This document shows, in pieces, positions 25,135 to 35,361 of a stretch of 64,000 nt of DNA. A program made the translations under genes and the position numbers. This DNA is from DATLLJ01 sp965229885 (lineage in GTDB: Bacteria; Acidobacteriota; Vicinamibacteria; Vicinamibacterales; CAVVIG01): positions 1 to 64,000 of the forward strand of contig CBDDJX010000001.1 in NCBI GenBank assembly GCA_965229885.1. The letters are read 5' to 3'. How positions within the stretch are numbered: position 1 is the stretch's first letter; each line of letters begins with the position of its first letter. The notes under the pieces were generated by a model. The model was not told where the DNA came from. It saw nothing but the letters and a program-made list of their open reading frames with translations, and did no database searches.

Positions 25135-27970
25135 TTACTTTGCCGCCTCGGGCATGAGCGTCACGACGGTGTAGCGATCGAACGGGAAGTCCTTCTTGAA
25201 CACCTCCTGCAGAATCTGCGGCGTGATCGAATCGATCCGCTGGTTGCGCGTGACGATGTCCGTGAGGTCGCCGCCGAGCAGATGGATGGTGCTCATCCGG
25301 CGCAGCCAGTATCCGTTTTCGCGCAGCGATGTCTCGTAGATCCGTCGCGCCGATTCCTTGGCGCAATTGGTGAGATCGGCCGACGGGGCGTCTTTCTGCA
25401 GGCGCTTGATCTTCTCGACCACGCGGTCGGTCATCGGCATGACGTTTTCCGGCGCGGCCCCGAACTGCACCTGGATGCGTCCGGCGTCGCGCTGGGGCAG
25501 CGGCTGCGACAACCGGACGCTGACGGTGTAGGCCTGGCCGAGCTCCTCGCGCAACGCGTCGCGCAGTGCGATATCGAGCACGGTCGTGGCGACGATCACA
25601 TATTCCTGATCGAGCGGGGTCGGCGGCGGATCGGCGAAGAAGCTGATGACGGTCTGTGCGCGCGGCTCGCGGCCCCTGTCGATGCGCACGACCTCGTGCT
25701 TGTCAGGAAAATGGATGCCGAGGTCGACGACACGCGACGTCTGCCGGCCCGTGGAAGGGAGCGAGCCCACGTAGCGCGCCAGCAGCGGCAGCGCGTCATC
25801 GACGGTAAAGGCGCCGACCATGAAGAACGTGAAGTCGGCGGCGTTCGCGAAGCGCTGACGGTAGAAGGCGGTCATCTTCGCGCGCCCGAGCGCGTTGACG
25901 CGCTCGGGCGTGAGCGGCGTCGACGTGCAGTGGTTCGATGTGTTCACCTGCGAGAGGCGGTCGGCGAAGATCTGCTGCGGCGATTGTCCGCGGTTGGCCA
26001 CCGCCGCCGCCAACTGGCGCGTCAGCAGCGCAAAGGCATCTGGATCGTCGTCCGGCGCGGTGAAATCCAGATAGAGTAGTTGCAGCGCCGTTTCGAGCTG
26101 TGCCGGCGGCGCGCTGCCGGAAATGCCGTGTTCCGAAAGGCCGACGTATGGCGAGGCCGAGGCGAGCTTCCCCGCGAGCATCTTCTGTAGGTCGAGCGCC
26201 TTCAGTCCGCCAATACCCGACAGACCGACGTAGGAGGACGACAGCGTGGTCTCGGGCAGGTCCGGGCAAGGCGCCAGCGATCCTCCGCCAGGCGCTTCCA
26301 TGTCGAACAGCACTTGGTCGTTCTTGAAGTCTGTGGGTTTCAGCCAGGCCTCGATGCCGTTCGCGAATCGCACGATCGTGACGCCGACTTCGGGAACCTC
26401 CCGGCGCGAGCTGACCGCCGCCGGTGCCGATCGTGTTTCAACGAACTCGCGAGTGACCGTCGTTTCGTTCCACGGCATGACCGCGACGTGATCGGCCGCC
26501 GCCAGCGTCGCCTGAAGATCCGCTTCCGACGGTACAGGCACGCCCGCCTTTTGCGGCGACGTGGCGAGCAGCACGCGACTGTCGTCGCCCATCAGCGTGC
26601 GCACGAACGTCGAGACCTCGGCAGGCGTGACGGTGGGTAGCAGTTGCTGGACGAGTCGATACTCGTAGGCGATGCCGGGGGAGGGCTCTTCGTCGAGGAA
26701 GAAGTTGACGTATTCCTGCGCGTACGCTCGGCTCTCGGTCTTATCGCGTTCGTTGAACGCGCGCTCCATGAAGCCGGATATCCACGCTTTCGCGCGATCC
26801 AGCTCGCCGGTGCCGAACCCGAACTCCCTCACGCGCCTGGCTTCGACGGCGAGCGCCGAGAGTCCGTCGGCGATTCGTCCGTCCTCGACCGAGGCGCTGA
26901 AGCTGAACACATCGACCGTGCGGCTGAGCGAGCCGCCACCCGCTCCGGCGCCAAGAAATCGAGCATCGGGCCGCCGGGCCAGCTCCGTGAACCGCTCGCC
27001 GATCATGTGTTCGATGAGCTGCTGGACCAGGCCGCGCCGGTAGTCAGCGATACGCTGTCCCGCCTCGCGGGACCGCTTTCGGACCAGCTGCACATTCGAT
27101 CGCGTCAGCTCCGGATCCGTCGCGACGTTGACCAGGAGCTGGGAATGAAGGGGTACGGTCCGATCCGGCTCCGGGGCCGCTGGCGCGCGGGCGGCTAATG
27201 GACCGAACAGCGTCCGGACGCTCTGCTCGATCTGCGGCGCGTCGACGTCACCCACCACGATGATCGACATGTGATCGGGCCGATACCACGTGTCGTAGAA
27301 CGCGCGCAGCCGCGCGGCCGGCGCCCGGCGGATGATCTCCGGCTTGCCGATCGGCAGACGCTCGCCATACCGCGAGCGATAGAACAATACCGGGAACTGC
27401 TTGTCGCGGATGCGCGACCCCGCGCCCAGGCCGCCACCCCATTCCTCGATGACCACGCTCCGTTCCTTGTCGATTTCGACCGGATCGAGCGCCAACCCGC
27501 TCGCGAAATCGGCCATCGCCGTCAACCCCTTCGCCACGATGTCGGGCTTGTCGGTCGGCAGCTCGAGCATGTACACGGTTTCGTCGAAGCCCGTATAGGC
27601 ATTCACGTGGGGTCCGAGCCTCGCGCCGATCGACTCGAAGGCGGAGACGAGTTCGCCCGGCTTGAAGTGCGCGCTGCCGTTGAACGCCATGTGCTCGATG
27701 AGATGGGCGAGTCCCTGTTGATCGTCGGCTTCGTCGATCGACCCCGCCTTGACGGCCAGCCGCAGCGACACGCGCCTGACAAGCTGCTCGTTGTGGCGGA
27801 TGAAGAGCTTCACGCCGTTCGGCAGCGTCGCCGTGCGGACGGCCGCGTCGAACAGCATGACGTCCTGCGGATTGACCGACGGCTGGGCCTGCTGCGCCAG
27901 TAGGTGATGTGGTGGCCGCACAGGTCGCGGATGCGACGATGGCGGCAAGGCGGAGAAATCTGCGTGGCAT
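25135..27970 (-). CDS. M16 insulinase-type zinc peptidase, secreted (frameshift near N-terminus)
   Basis: About 945 residues, two M16 repeats. The zinc motif is HLIEH (in GLAHLIEHMAFNGSAHFKPGE), with the downstream Glu in the EIDKERSVVIEEW segment. The second, inactive half contains GLKALDLQKMLAGKLASASPYV. The main frame lacks a proper start, reading back to a TTG at 27987. The ATG at 27970 starts a good signal peptide (MPRRFLRLAAIVASATCAAT) in a different frame that would join the main frame at LLAQQAQPSVNPQD near 27900. So either one base is missing or extra here (sequence error or mutation), or translation starts atypically. Probable periplasmic peptide degradation. Confidence 0.85.
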
Positions 27971-28073
27971 GCGAACCACTTTAACAAATTGCGATGTCGC
28001 GACCACCGTGGGCTTTCCGAGTCTCGCTATCCCAAGATAAGATGAAGCACCCTAATCCGGAACCCCTGTATCG

Positions 28074-28099
28074 TTGCCCGATGTCATTGCCCGATGTCA
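28074..28099. repeat. 13-bp tandem duplication at the lysC start
   Basis: TTGCCCGATGTCA is repeated twice without a spacer, giving two ATGs (28081 and 28094) 13 bases apart and therefore in different frames. Only the second opens the kinase frame. Confidence 0.85.
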
Positions 28100-29314
28100 T
28101 TGATTGTCCAGAAATACGGCGGAACGTCGGTCGCTGACGCCGGGCGTATCAAGAATGTCGCCAGGCGCGTGGGAGAGAGTCGGGCCCTCGGGAACCAGAT
28201 CGTCGTCGTCGTCTCGGCGATGGGCGGGGTCACCGACGGCCTGATCAGGCTGGCCAGCCAGATCATGGACGCGCCGCCGGAGCGCGAGATGGACATGCTG
28301 CTGGCCACCGGCGAGCAGACGACGACGGCGCTGACGGCGATGGCGCTCCAGGCGATCGGCGTTCCGGCCGTGTCGCTGACCGGCGCGCAGGCCGGCATCG
28401 TCACCGACGGTGTTCACACCAAGGCGAAGATCGTCAACATCACGCCGAAGGAAACACACCGGCTGCTCGACGCCGGCAACGTCGTCATCGTCGCCGGCTT
28501 TCAGGGACAGACCTCCGGCGGTCAGATTACGACGCTTGGCCGCGGCGGATCGGACCTGACGGCGATCGCGCTGACCGCGGCGCTCAAGGCGGATCTCTGC
28601 CAGATCTACACCGACGTCGACGGCGTGTACACCGCCGATCCGCGGATCGTGCCGGACGCGCGGAAGCTCGAGGAAATCTCGTACGATGAGATGCTGGAGC
28701 TGGCCGGGTCCGGGGCGAAAGTCATGCAGCTTCGGTCGGTTGAAATCGCCAAGAAGTTCGGCGTCGTGTTCGAAGTCCGTTCCAGTCTCAACGACAACCC
28801 GGGGACGATTGTGAAAGAAGAAACCCGCAGCATGGAAAAGATCGTGGTACGCGGCGTCGCGCTTGATAAGAACCAGGCCAAGGTCACGCTGGTCGGCGTG
28901 CCGGACAGGCCGGGCGTCGCCGCGAAGGTGTTCAGGGCGCTGGCGAATGCGTCGATCAGCGTGGACATGATCGTCCAGAATGTCAGCCACGGATCGGACA
29001 CGCCGCTCACCGATTTGTCCTTCACCGTCGACAAACCGGACGTCGACAAAGCGCGCGCGGCGATCGGGGCCTTCAAGGCGGACGTCGGTTTCGACGACGT
29101 GGCGATCGACGAGCAGATCGCGAAGCTGTCGGCCGTTGGCGTCGGCATGAGGACCCACTCCGGCGTCGCGGCGATTATGTTCGAGACGCTCGCGAGAGAG
29201 GGCATCAACATCGAGATGATTTCGACGAGCGAGATCAAGATCTCCGTCCTCGTCGAGGCGTCGAAAGGCGAGCAGGCCCTGCGCGCCGTGCACAAGGCCC
29301 TTGTGGGCGTGTGA
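28094..29314 (+). CDS. lysC: aspartate kinase
   Basis: 406 residues, monofunctional, lysine-sensitive alpha/beta-type architecture. It phosphorylates aspartate as the first step to lysine, threonine and methionine. The kinase signature KYGGTS is at residues 7-12; FQGQTSGGQITTLGRGGSD and the substrate loop IYTDVDGVYTADPRIV follow. Two ACT domains occupy about residues 265-406 (VTLVGVPDRPGVAAKVFRAL and VGVGMRTHSGVAAIMFETLA), the usual site of feedback inhibition. Start at ATG 28094, fixed by homology; a duplicated leader precedes it. The long open frame antisense to it is a codon-bias shadow. Confidence 0.95.
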   Translation: MSLIVQKYGGTSVADAGRIKNVARRVGESRALGNQIVVVVSAMGGVTDGLIRLASQIMDAPPEREMDMLLATGEQTTTALTAMALQAIGVPAVSLTGAQAGIVTDGVHTKAKIVNITPKETHRLLDAGNVVIVAGFQGQTSGGQITTLGRGGSDLTAIALTAALKADLCQIYTDVDGVYTADPRIVPDARKLEEISYDEMLELAGSGAKVMQLRSVEIAKKFGVVFEVRSSLNDNPGTIVKEETRSMEKIVVRGVALDKNQAKVTLVGVPDRPGVAAKVFRALANASISVDMIVQNVSHGSDTPLTDLSFTVDKPDVDKARAAIGAFKADVGFDDVAIDEQIAKLSAVGVGMRTHSGVAAIMFETLAREGINIEMISTSEIKISVLVEASKGEQALRAVHKALVGV

Positions 29315-29739
29315 TCGGCCCGGCCCCACGTCACCGCGCAGGCGCGCGCGACGCGTCGGCTGACGTCAACAGATCGCTCGGGATTCTGTGGGCGGAGCGA
29401 CCGGCACCAGCGGTCCAGACGCGATCGCTCATCGAGACACGCGACGACGAGCTCTATTTGTCTGCCGCGAGCGCCCGGGAAATCGCCATCAAGCACGGGC
29501 TGGGAAAGCTGCGGCTTCCGGAGCCGCCGGCACGGTACGCTCCGAGTCGACTTGATGCGCTGCAAACGTTGGCGCTGCCCATCGAGCACAGCCACGCGTT
29601 GCACGTCGTCACGCTTCCGCCACACCACCGCGATCCGTTCGATCGCCTGCTGGTTGCGCAAGCGCAAGTGGAGGACCTGCCGATTCTCAGAGCCGATCCG
29701 GTGTTTGCGCGCTACGACGTGAGGACTATTCCGGCGTAA
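29311..29739 (+). pseudogene. VapC-like PIN toxin, N-terminus degraded
   Basis: Residues LILWAERP-like to the end follow the type II VapC pattern: ELYLSAASAREIAIKHGLGKL, LPIEHSHALHVVTLPPHHRDPFDRLLVAQAQ and RADPVFARYDVRTI. The N-terminal LLDTHxLLWW segment with the first catalytic Asp is absent; the available upstream codons are low-complexity and overlap the end of lysC. No antitoxin gene precedes it. Likely an inactive remnant. Confidence 0.65.
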
Positions 29740-29755
29740 CTGTTACGATCAGGCG

Positions 29756-30643
29756 ATGGCGCGGATCGAGCATCGGCTGCCGCAGAACGTCGACGGCGAC
29801 TTCTACGTCGATGACAGCTGCATCGACTGCGACGCCTGCCGGCAGATCGCGCCCGCGACGTTCCGCGACCACGGCGACCAGTCGAGCGTTGGCCGCCAGC
29901 CGTCCACGCTCGAGGAAGTCCGTCGCGCCCTCATGGCGCTTATCGCCTGTCCGACCGGCTCGATTGGAACAATGTCCCCAGGCTCCCACCCGAATGTGCG
30001 CGAGGCGGTCCGGGCGTTTCCCAGCACCGTCTTTGACAACGTCTTCTTCTGTGGCTTTACGTCAGAGGCGAGCTTCGGTGCCTGGTCTTACCTGATTGTC
30101 CGTCGGAAGGAAGACGGCGGAAACGTCCTGGTCGACTCGCCCCGGTTTACGGCCCCGCTCGTCAAGCGCATCGAGGAGATGGGCGGCGTGGCGCTGATGT
30201 TTCTGTCGCACCGGGACGACATTGCCGACCACGCGAAGTTCGAGGCGCATTTCCGCTGTCCGCGCGTGATGCATCAGGGTGACGGCGCGGCACAGCTGGG
30301 GATCGAACAGGTCGTGGACGGTGAAGCGCCGATCGCGATCGGGTCCGATCTCGTCTGCATTCCGACACCGGGCCACACGCGGGGTCATCAAGTGCTGCTC
30401 TATCGCAATCAGGTGTTGTTCACCGGCGACCACCTGGCCTGGTCGCCCGTGCGCGACACGCTCACCGCGTTTCGCGACGCCTGCTGGTACTCGTGGTCTG
30501 TCCAGACGCGGTCGATGGAGCGGCTGCTGGACTATCGATTCGAATGGGTGCTGCCGGGCCATGGCCGCATTCACCAGGCGCCGGCCATCGAGATGCACGA
30601 GCATCTTGAACGCTGCGTGGCGTGGATGAAACGGTCCGGCTAG
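29756..30643 (+). CDS. ferredoxin / metallo-beta-lactamase-fold fusion protein
   Basis: 295 residues. Residues about 1-75 are a small ferredoxin: CIDCDAC near positions 22-28 and a later ACPTGSIGT supply the cysteines for one Fe-S cluster. Residues about 90-290 are an MBL-fold hydrolase: LSHRDDIADHAKF replaces the canonical HxHxDH (first metal site altered), followed by PTPGHTRGHQVLLY, FTGDHLAWSP and LPGHGRIH. The pairing of an electron-transfer domain with an MBL domain suggests a redox-linked hydrolase or oxidoreductase. Substrate unknown. Confidence 0.8.
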   Translation: MARIEHRLPQNVDGDFYVDDSCIDCDACRQIAPATFRDHGDQSSVGRQPSTLEEVRRALMALIACPTGSIGTMSPGSHPNVREAVRAFPSTVFDNVFFCGFTSEASFGAWSYLIVRRKEDGGNVLVDSPRFTAPLVKRIEEMGGVALMFLSHRDDIADHAKFEAHFRCPRVMHQGDGAAQLGIEQVVDGEAPIAIGSDLVCIPTPGHTRGHQVLLYRNQVLFTGDHLAWSPVRDTLTAFRDACWYSWSVQTRSMERLLDYRFEWVLPGHGRIHQAPAIEMHEHLERCVAWMKRSG

Positions 30644-30694
30644 CTCGTCTGACGCAAGCGGACGTGGCCATGCCACCGCCGCCCTGCCGGGTGT

Positions 30695-31408
30695 TCAGTT
30701 CACCGCAAAACAGTAGAGCAGACCCGCGCCGCCCGTGGCCACCAGATTAGGCTGGCTGCAGCCGCGGCTCGGGTGGGTCGAGTTCCATGAGGAGTTTCCG
30801 CCGCCCTGCTTGTCCGAGTGTCCGATCTGCGCCGAACCCATGCCCGTGGCGTTGCTCGTGAAGTTACTGCAGGTGTGATCCGTGGCGTCAGTGTACGCGC
30901 GGCCGTCCGGCTGCGAACCGGTCAGGATGTCGTGCTGGTTCGGCATGTCGCCAACGCCGTTGATGCGCTCCTTCTTCTCGCTCAGCGTGAACTGCTTGCC
31001 AAGCGCGTTTCCGATCCGCGCCTGGTCGATCGTGTCGCCGTGAAGCTGGCCGACATTCCTCGCGATCATCGCGCCGTTCGCGTTGTACCAGGGACCGTTG
31101 CCGATGCGGTCGCGTGCGTTGACCGCGCCGGGGCCCTGTGTGCTCAGGTACGCATGCCACGTCGCGTCGGCCCGTCCAGCGGTCGCGGCGAGCTGCTGAC
31201 AATACGCGTCCGCTCCGGCGAGGCCGCCGTAGTTGGCGCCATCGCCTTTCGGGACGCTGGTCACGAAGAACGACATCGGCTGCGGCGGCGCCGCCGCGCC
31301 GCGGCCCTGCCCCCTGGCCGGAGCCGGAGGCTGCTGCGCGAGCAATAGGTACGATCCCGGCACGACCGCCACGGTGAGCGCAACGAGTATCCAGCGCATG
31401 CTGTTCAT
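30695..31408 (-). CDS. secreted lectin-like protein
   Basis: 237 residues. Signal peptide MRWILVALTVAVVPGSYLLLAQ, a Pro/Ala/Gly linker, then a globular domain starting MSFFVTSVPKGDGANYGGLAGADAYCQQL and containing TWHAYLSTQG, ARDRIGNGPWYNANG, DATDHTCSNFTSNATG and a final CSQPNLVATGGAGLLYCFAVN. Cysteines are spaced as in small secreted lectin/endostatin-like folds. I recognise the pattern as a widespread acidobacterial secreted family but know of no experimental function. Confidence 0.7.
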   Translation of the reverse strand: MNSMRWILVALTVAVVPGSYLLLAQQPPAPARGQGRGAAAPPQPMSFFVTSVPKGDGANYGGLAGADAYCQQLAATAGRADATWHAYLSTQGPGAVNARDRIGNGPWYNANGAMIARNVGQLHGDTIDQARIGNALGKQFTLSEKKERINGVGDMPNQHDILTGSQPDGRAYTDATDHTCSNFTSNATGMGSAQIGHSDKQGGGNSSWNSTHPSRGCSQPNLVATGGAGLLYCFAVN

Positions 31409-31457
31409 GTCGGCCTCATCATTTGTTAACGTCAGTCTGCAAAGTTAGTCCGCCCGA

Positions 31458-32108
31458 TCAATATCGACGTTTCTGTTGCTGCAGGATGTCGAATTTCGCG
31501 GTATCGGCAATCGCCATCACGGCCATGACCCCCGCCTGCACAGGGTCTGACACGACGAGGTCGGCCGCGTCCGGCACGCTGCCCGCCATATTGAGGGAGA
31601 TCACGATAAGACCTTCCGCGCGGACCTCTTCAATCGCCGTGGCGATGTCCCCGCCCATTAGCGATCCCGCCAGAACGAGCAGGCGAACGCGCGGCAACCT
31701 GACGACGGCGCGTACGGCGGCCGCGATTTCCTGCTCGCCGACAAGCGGAATCGTGTCGACGGAAATCCGCTCGCCGCGGATATTGTGCCGGTCCGCCTCC
31801 GCAATCGCGCCGAGCGCCACCTGCCCGACTTGCGCACCGCCGCCGATGATGATGATGCGCTTGCCGTAAATGAGAGACATCGGCGGCGCGGACGCGACGT
31901 GCCTCACGCCATCGAGGGTTCGCAGCCGCTCGATGACGGGATCGATTGCATTCGGCAATTCACATTCGAAAAAGATCTCGGTGTGGGCCGGGCGATGCAG
32001 GATGTCGACGTAGCGAATGTCCGCCACGCTCTCCGTGAGCACCTGCGTCGTCTTGAACAGCATACCCGGTCGATCATCAACCGTCACGGAAATCGCGTGG
32101 GTCGCCAT
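31458..32108 (-). CDS. ACT-domain regulatory protein (DUF5612-like)
   Basis: 216 residues from the ATG giving MATHAISVTVDDRPGMLFKT. Residues 1-75 form an ACT domain (small-molecule binding, typically amino acids). The second half has a Rossmann-like start, GKRIIIIGGGAQVGQVALGAI, and ends IAEADRHN..., LVLAGSLMGGDIATAIEEV. This order matches ACT/DUF5612 proteins. Likely a cytoplasmic sensor; no ligand can be assigned. Divergently transcribed from the DUF885 gene, with 34 bases between starts. Confidence 0.6.
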   Translation of the reverse strand: MATHAISVTVDDRPGMLFKTTQVLTESVADIRYVDILHRPAHTEIFFECELPNAIDPVIERLRTLDGVRHVASAPPMSLIYGKRIIIIGGGAQVGQVALGAIAEADRHNIRGERISVDTIPLVGEQEIAAAVRAVVRLPRVRLLVLAGSLMGGDIATAIEEVRAEGLIVISLNMAGSVPDAADLVVSDPVQAGVMAVMAIADTAKFDILQQQKRRY

Positions 32109-32142
32109 CGCCGGGGATTCTATCAGGTTACTATCTGAATCG

Positions 32143-33960
32143 ATGCGCATCTACACGCTGCTCGGTCTGCTGCCGTTCGTGTGCGTGTCGGTCGCCTGCG
32201 CCGTGCGGGCTCCCGAGGGGGGGGGCGGCCTGCTGGGTGCGCGGCTCGACGACGACTGGAGGTACTGGATGACCGAGTACCCGGAGGTCGCGACGTCGCT
32301 CGGGTACCGGGGCCAGAATGCGCGCTGGACCGACTACTCTCAGTCAGCCATCGACGCGCGGGCCAGGTACCTGAAGGAGAGCGCCAACCGGCTGTCGGCG
32401 ATCGATCGCGCGAACCTCGACGCGAAGGATCAGTTGAGTTTCGACCTGTACCGCGACCTTCTCGACACCGCGGTCAAGGGCCTCGCGTTTCACAACGACG
32501 CGATGCCGATCCGCAGCATCATCCCGCACAACCTGCTGATGCCGATCAACCAGCTCGAAGGCATCGCGCAGGACATCCCGCGCACCATCACGCTGATGCC
32601 GACCGTCACGCGCGAGGACTACGAGAACATCGTCTCCCGGCTGCAGGGCGTCGCGCCGCTCGTCGACCAGACGATCGCCCTGATGGAACAGGGGCTCGCG
32701 GCCGACCTGACGCCGCCGAGGATCACGATGCGCGACGTGCCGGCGCAAGTCGAGGCGCAGGTCATTGGTGGTCGGGATGACCGGGACGACCCGCTGAAGA
32801 GCCCGATGCTCAAGCCGTTTACGAAGTGGCCGGCCTCGATTCCCGAGACGGACCGCACCGCGCTCACGGCTCGGGCCATAGCAGCCTATCGGAGCGCCAT
32901 CGTTCCAGCGTGGACGAGGCTGCGCGATTTCCTCGTCGCGCGGTACATCCCCGCGTGCCGGGAGACGATTGGGGTGGGCGCGCTGCCGAACGGCCCGGCG
33001 ATGTATGCGTACAACGTGAAGTGGCACGTCACGACCGACGACTCGCCGAGGCAGATTCATGAAATCGGCCTTGCCGAGGTCAAGCGGATTCGGGCCGAGA
33101 TGGACGCCATCTCCGCGTCAACCGGCTTCAAAGGCAGCCACGACGACTTCAAGCGATATCTTCGGACGGATCCGAAGTTCTATTTCCGCGATGCGCCGTC
33201 GCTGCTTACGGCCTACCGCGACATCGCGAAACGTGCCGAGCCCGGGCTTGCGCATCTCTTCGGCCGACTGCCGCAGACGCCGTACGGCGTCGAGCCGGTG
33301 CCCGACGCGGTGGCGCCGTCGCAGACGACCGCGTACTACGAACCCGGATCGTTCGCGACGGGCCGGCCGGCCAACATGTTCGCCAACACGTACAAACTGG
33401 ACTCGCGCCCGAGTTGGGAGATGCCGGTGCTGACCCTCCACGAATCGGTGCCCGGGCATCACATTCAGATCGCGCTCGCGCAGGAAATGCAGGGCCTTCC
33501 GGAGTTTCGCAGAAACTCCAGCTACACGGCGTTTGTCGAGGGATGGGCGCTCTACTCCGAATCGCTTGGCGACGAAATGGGCCTCTACGCCGATCCCTAC
33601 GCGAAGTTCGGGCAGTTGACGTACGACGCGTGGCGTGCCGTGCGGCTGGTGATCGACACAGGCCTGCACTCGATGGGGTGGACGCGCGATCAGGCCATCG
33701 ACTTCTTCCGCACGAATACGGCCAAGACGGACCAGGACATCGGCGTCGAAGTCGATCGCTACATTGTCTGGCCCGGTCAGGCCCTGGGGTACAAGATGGG
33801 GCAGCTCAAGATCCGCGAACTGCGCACGAACGCCGAACGCCGGCTCGGCCCGCGCTTCGACGTTCGGGGATTCCACGACGTCGTCCTGGGCCAGGGTGCC
33901 GTGCCGCTCGATGTCCTCGAGCGACAGGTCGACGCCTGGGCCGCGAGCGTTCAGCCGTAG
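32143..33960 (+). CDS. DUF885 family predicted zinc peptidase, lipoprotein
   Basis: 605 residues. The N-terminus (MRIYTLLGLLPFVCVSVACA) looks like a lipoprotein signal. The body is the DUF885 fold: LDDDWRYWMTEYPEVATSLGY near the start, VKWHVTTDDSPRQIHEIGLAEV, and the metal-binding motif HESVPGHH in LTLHESVPGHHIQIALAQEM, followed by YTAFVEGWALYSESLGDEMGLY with the distal Glu. DUF885 proteins are thought to be metallopeptidases of the cell envelope. It is complete and uninterrupted. Confidence 0.85.
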   Translation: MRIYTLLGLLPFVCVSVACAVRAPEGGGGLLGARLDDDWRYWMTEYPEVATSLGYRGQNARWTDYSQSAIDARARYLKESANRLSAIDRANLDAKDQLSFDLYRDLLDTAVKGLAFHNDAMPIRSIIPHNLLMPINQLEGIAQDIPRTITLMPTVTREDYENIVSRLQGVAPLVDQTIALMEQGLAADLTPPRITMRDVPAQVEAQVIGGRDDRDDPLKSPMLKPFTKWPASIPETDRTALTARAIAAYRSAIVPAWTRLRDFLVARYIPACRETIGVGALPNGPAMYAYNVKWHVTTDDSPRQIHEIGLAEVKRIRAEMDAISASTGFKGSHDDFKRYLRTDPKFYFRDAPSLLTAYRDIAKRAEPGLAHLFGRLPQTPYGVEPVPDAVAPSQTTAYYEPGSFATGRPANMFANTYKLDSRPSWEMPVLTLHESVPGHHIQIALAQEMQGLPEFRRNSSYTAFVEGWALYSESLGDEMGLYADPYAKFGQLTYDAWRAVRLVIDTGLHSMGWTRDQAIDFFRTNTAKTDQDIGVEVDRYIVWPGQALGYKMGQLKIRELRTNAERRLGPRFDVRGFHDVVLGQGAVPLDVLERQVDAWAASVQP

Positions 33961-33999
33961 GCCGGGCGAGAGCGGCCCCTTCGGTCGCGGCGGTTGTTG

Positions 34000-35343
34000 T
34001 CAGCTCTTGTCGTGGTCTGGCTTCGGCAGCTGCGGGAGCGCGGTGCCGACCGAAGGAGCGAGCAGGCCCAACTTCACGTACGCGAGCAGCTTCTCGCGCG
34101 TGTCGTCGATATCGAGCGTCCGCATCGTCAACTGGCCGATGCGATCCTGGGGCGAGAACGCGGAGTCGCCTTTTTCCATCGTGAGGCGTCCCGGTTTGTA
34201 CGTCAGATTGGGTCCGCTGGTGTCGAGAATCGAGTAGTCGTTGCCCCGACGTAGCTCGACCGTCACTTCGCCGGTGATCGCGCGGGCGACCCAGCGCTGC
34301 GCCGTTTCGCGCAGCATCAGCGCCTGCGGATCGAACCAGCGGCCCTGGTAGAGCAGGCGGCCGAGCCGGCGGCCGCTGTCGCGGTATTGCTCGATTGTGT
34401 CCTCGTTGTGGATGCCGGTGACGAGCCGTTCGTAGCCGATGAAGAGGAGCGCCATGCCAGGCGCCTCGTAAATACCGCGGCTCTTCGCTTCGATGATGCG
34501 ATTCTCGATCTGATCGCTCATGCCGAGCCCATGTCGGCCGCCAATCGCATTGGCTTCGCCGAGAAGTGACACGCGATCCGCGTGGACGTTTCCGTTCAGC
34601 GCAACCGGCCATCCTTCCTCGAAGCGGATCGTGACCTTCTCCGGTTTGACGACGACGTCTTCGCGCCAGAAGGGGACGCCCATGATCGGCTCGACGATCG
34701 TCACGCCGCGACTCAGCTGCTCGAGGTCTTTGGCTTCGTGCGTCGCGCCGAGGAGGTTCGAGTCGGTCGAGTACGCCTTTTCCGCGCTCATGCGATACGC
34801 GAGACCGGCCTTGCGCATGTACTCCGACATCTCCTGGCGGCCGCCCAGCTCGTCGATGAACAGCTGATCGAGCCACGGCTTGTAGATGCGCAGATTCGGG
34901 TTGGCGAGCAGACCGTACCGGTAGAAGCGTTCGATGTCGTTGCCCTTGAACGTGCTCCCGTCGCCCCAGATGTGCACATCGTCATCCTTCATCGCCCCGA
35001 CGAGCATCGTGCCGGTCACGGCGCGGCCGATGGGCGTGGTGTTGAAGTAGGGCACGCCGGCCGTTGAGATGTGAAACGCGCCGGACTGCAGCGCCGCCAG
35101 TCCCTCGGACACGAGCTCCGAGCGGCAGTCGATCAGGCGCGCCTTCTCGGCGCCATACCACAGGGCGCGGCGCGGAATGTCGTCGTAGTCGGGCTCGTCG
35201 GGCTGACCGAGATTCGCGGTGTACGCGTACGGAATCGCGCCTTTGGCTCGCATCCAATGAAGGGCAGCGCTCGTGTCGAGGCCGCCAGAAAACGCGATGC
35301 CGACCTTCTGGCCGGCGGGAACGATCTGGAGAATACTTGCCAC
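34000..35343 (-). CDS. argG: argininosuccinate synthase
   Basis: 447 residues, the long (E. coli-type) form. It joins citrulline and aspartate using ATP in arginine biosynthesis. The PP-motif FSGGLDTS is at residues 18-25; YTANLGQPDEPDYDDIPRRA, HIWGDGSTFKGNDIERF and GLGMSDQIENRIIEAKSRGIYEAPGM follow. It starts with GTG at 35343. No other arg gene is in the window. arfB lies 18 bases upstream in the same direction and may be cotranscribed. Confidence 0.95.
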   Translation of the reverse strand: MASILQIVPAGQKVGIAFSGGLDTSAALHWMRAKGAIPYAYTANLGQPDEPDYDDIPRRALWYGAEKARLIDCRSELVSEGLAALQSGAFHISTAGVPYFNTTPIGRAVTGTMLVGAMKDDDVHIWGDGSTFKGNDIERFYRYGLLANPNLRIYKPWLDQLFIDELGGRQEMSEYMRKAGLAYRMSAEKAYSTDSNLLGATHEAKDLEQLSRGVTIVEPIMGVPFWREDVVVKPEKVTIRFEEGWPVALNGNVHADRVSLLGEANAIGGRHGLGMSDQIENRIIEAKSRGIYEAPGMALLFIGYERLVTGIHNEDTIEQYRDSGRRLGRLLYQGRWFDPQALMLRETAQRWVARAITGEVTVELRRGNDYSILDTSGPNLTYKPGRLTMEKGDSAFSPQDRIGQLTMRTLDIDDTREKLLAYVKLGLLAPSVGTALPQLPKPDHDKS

Positions 35344-35361
35344 GAGGTCAATACTAATCCA

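Noticed and set aside
28097..29329. 410-codon open frame antisense to lysC
   Set aside because: Its composition mirrors GC-rich codon positions of lysC and it matches no family; it is a shadow.
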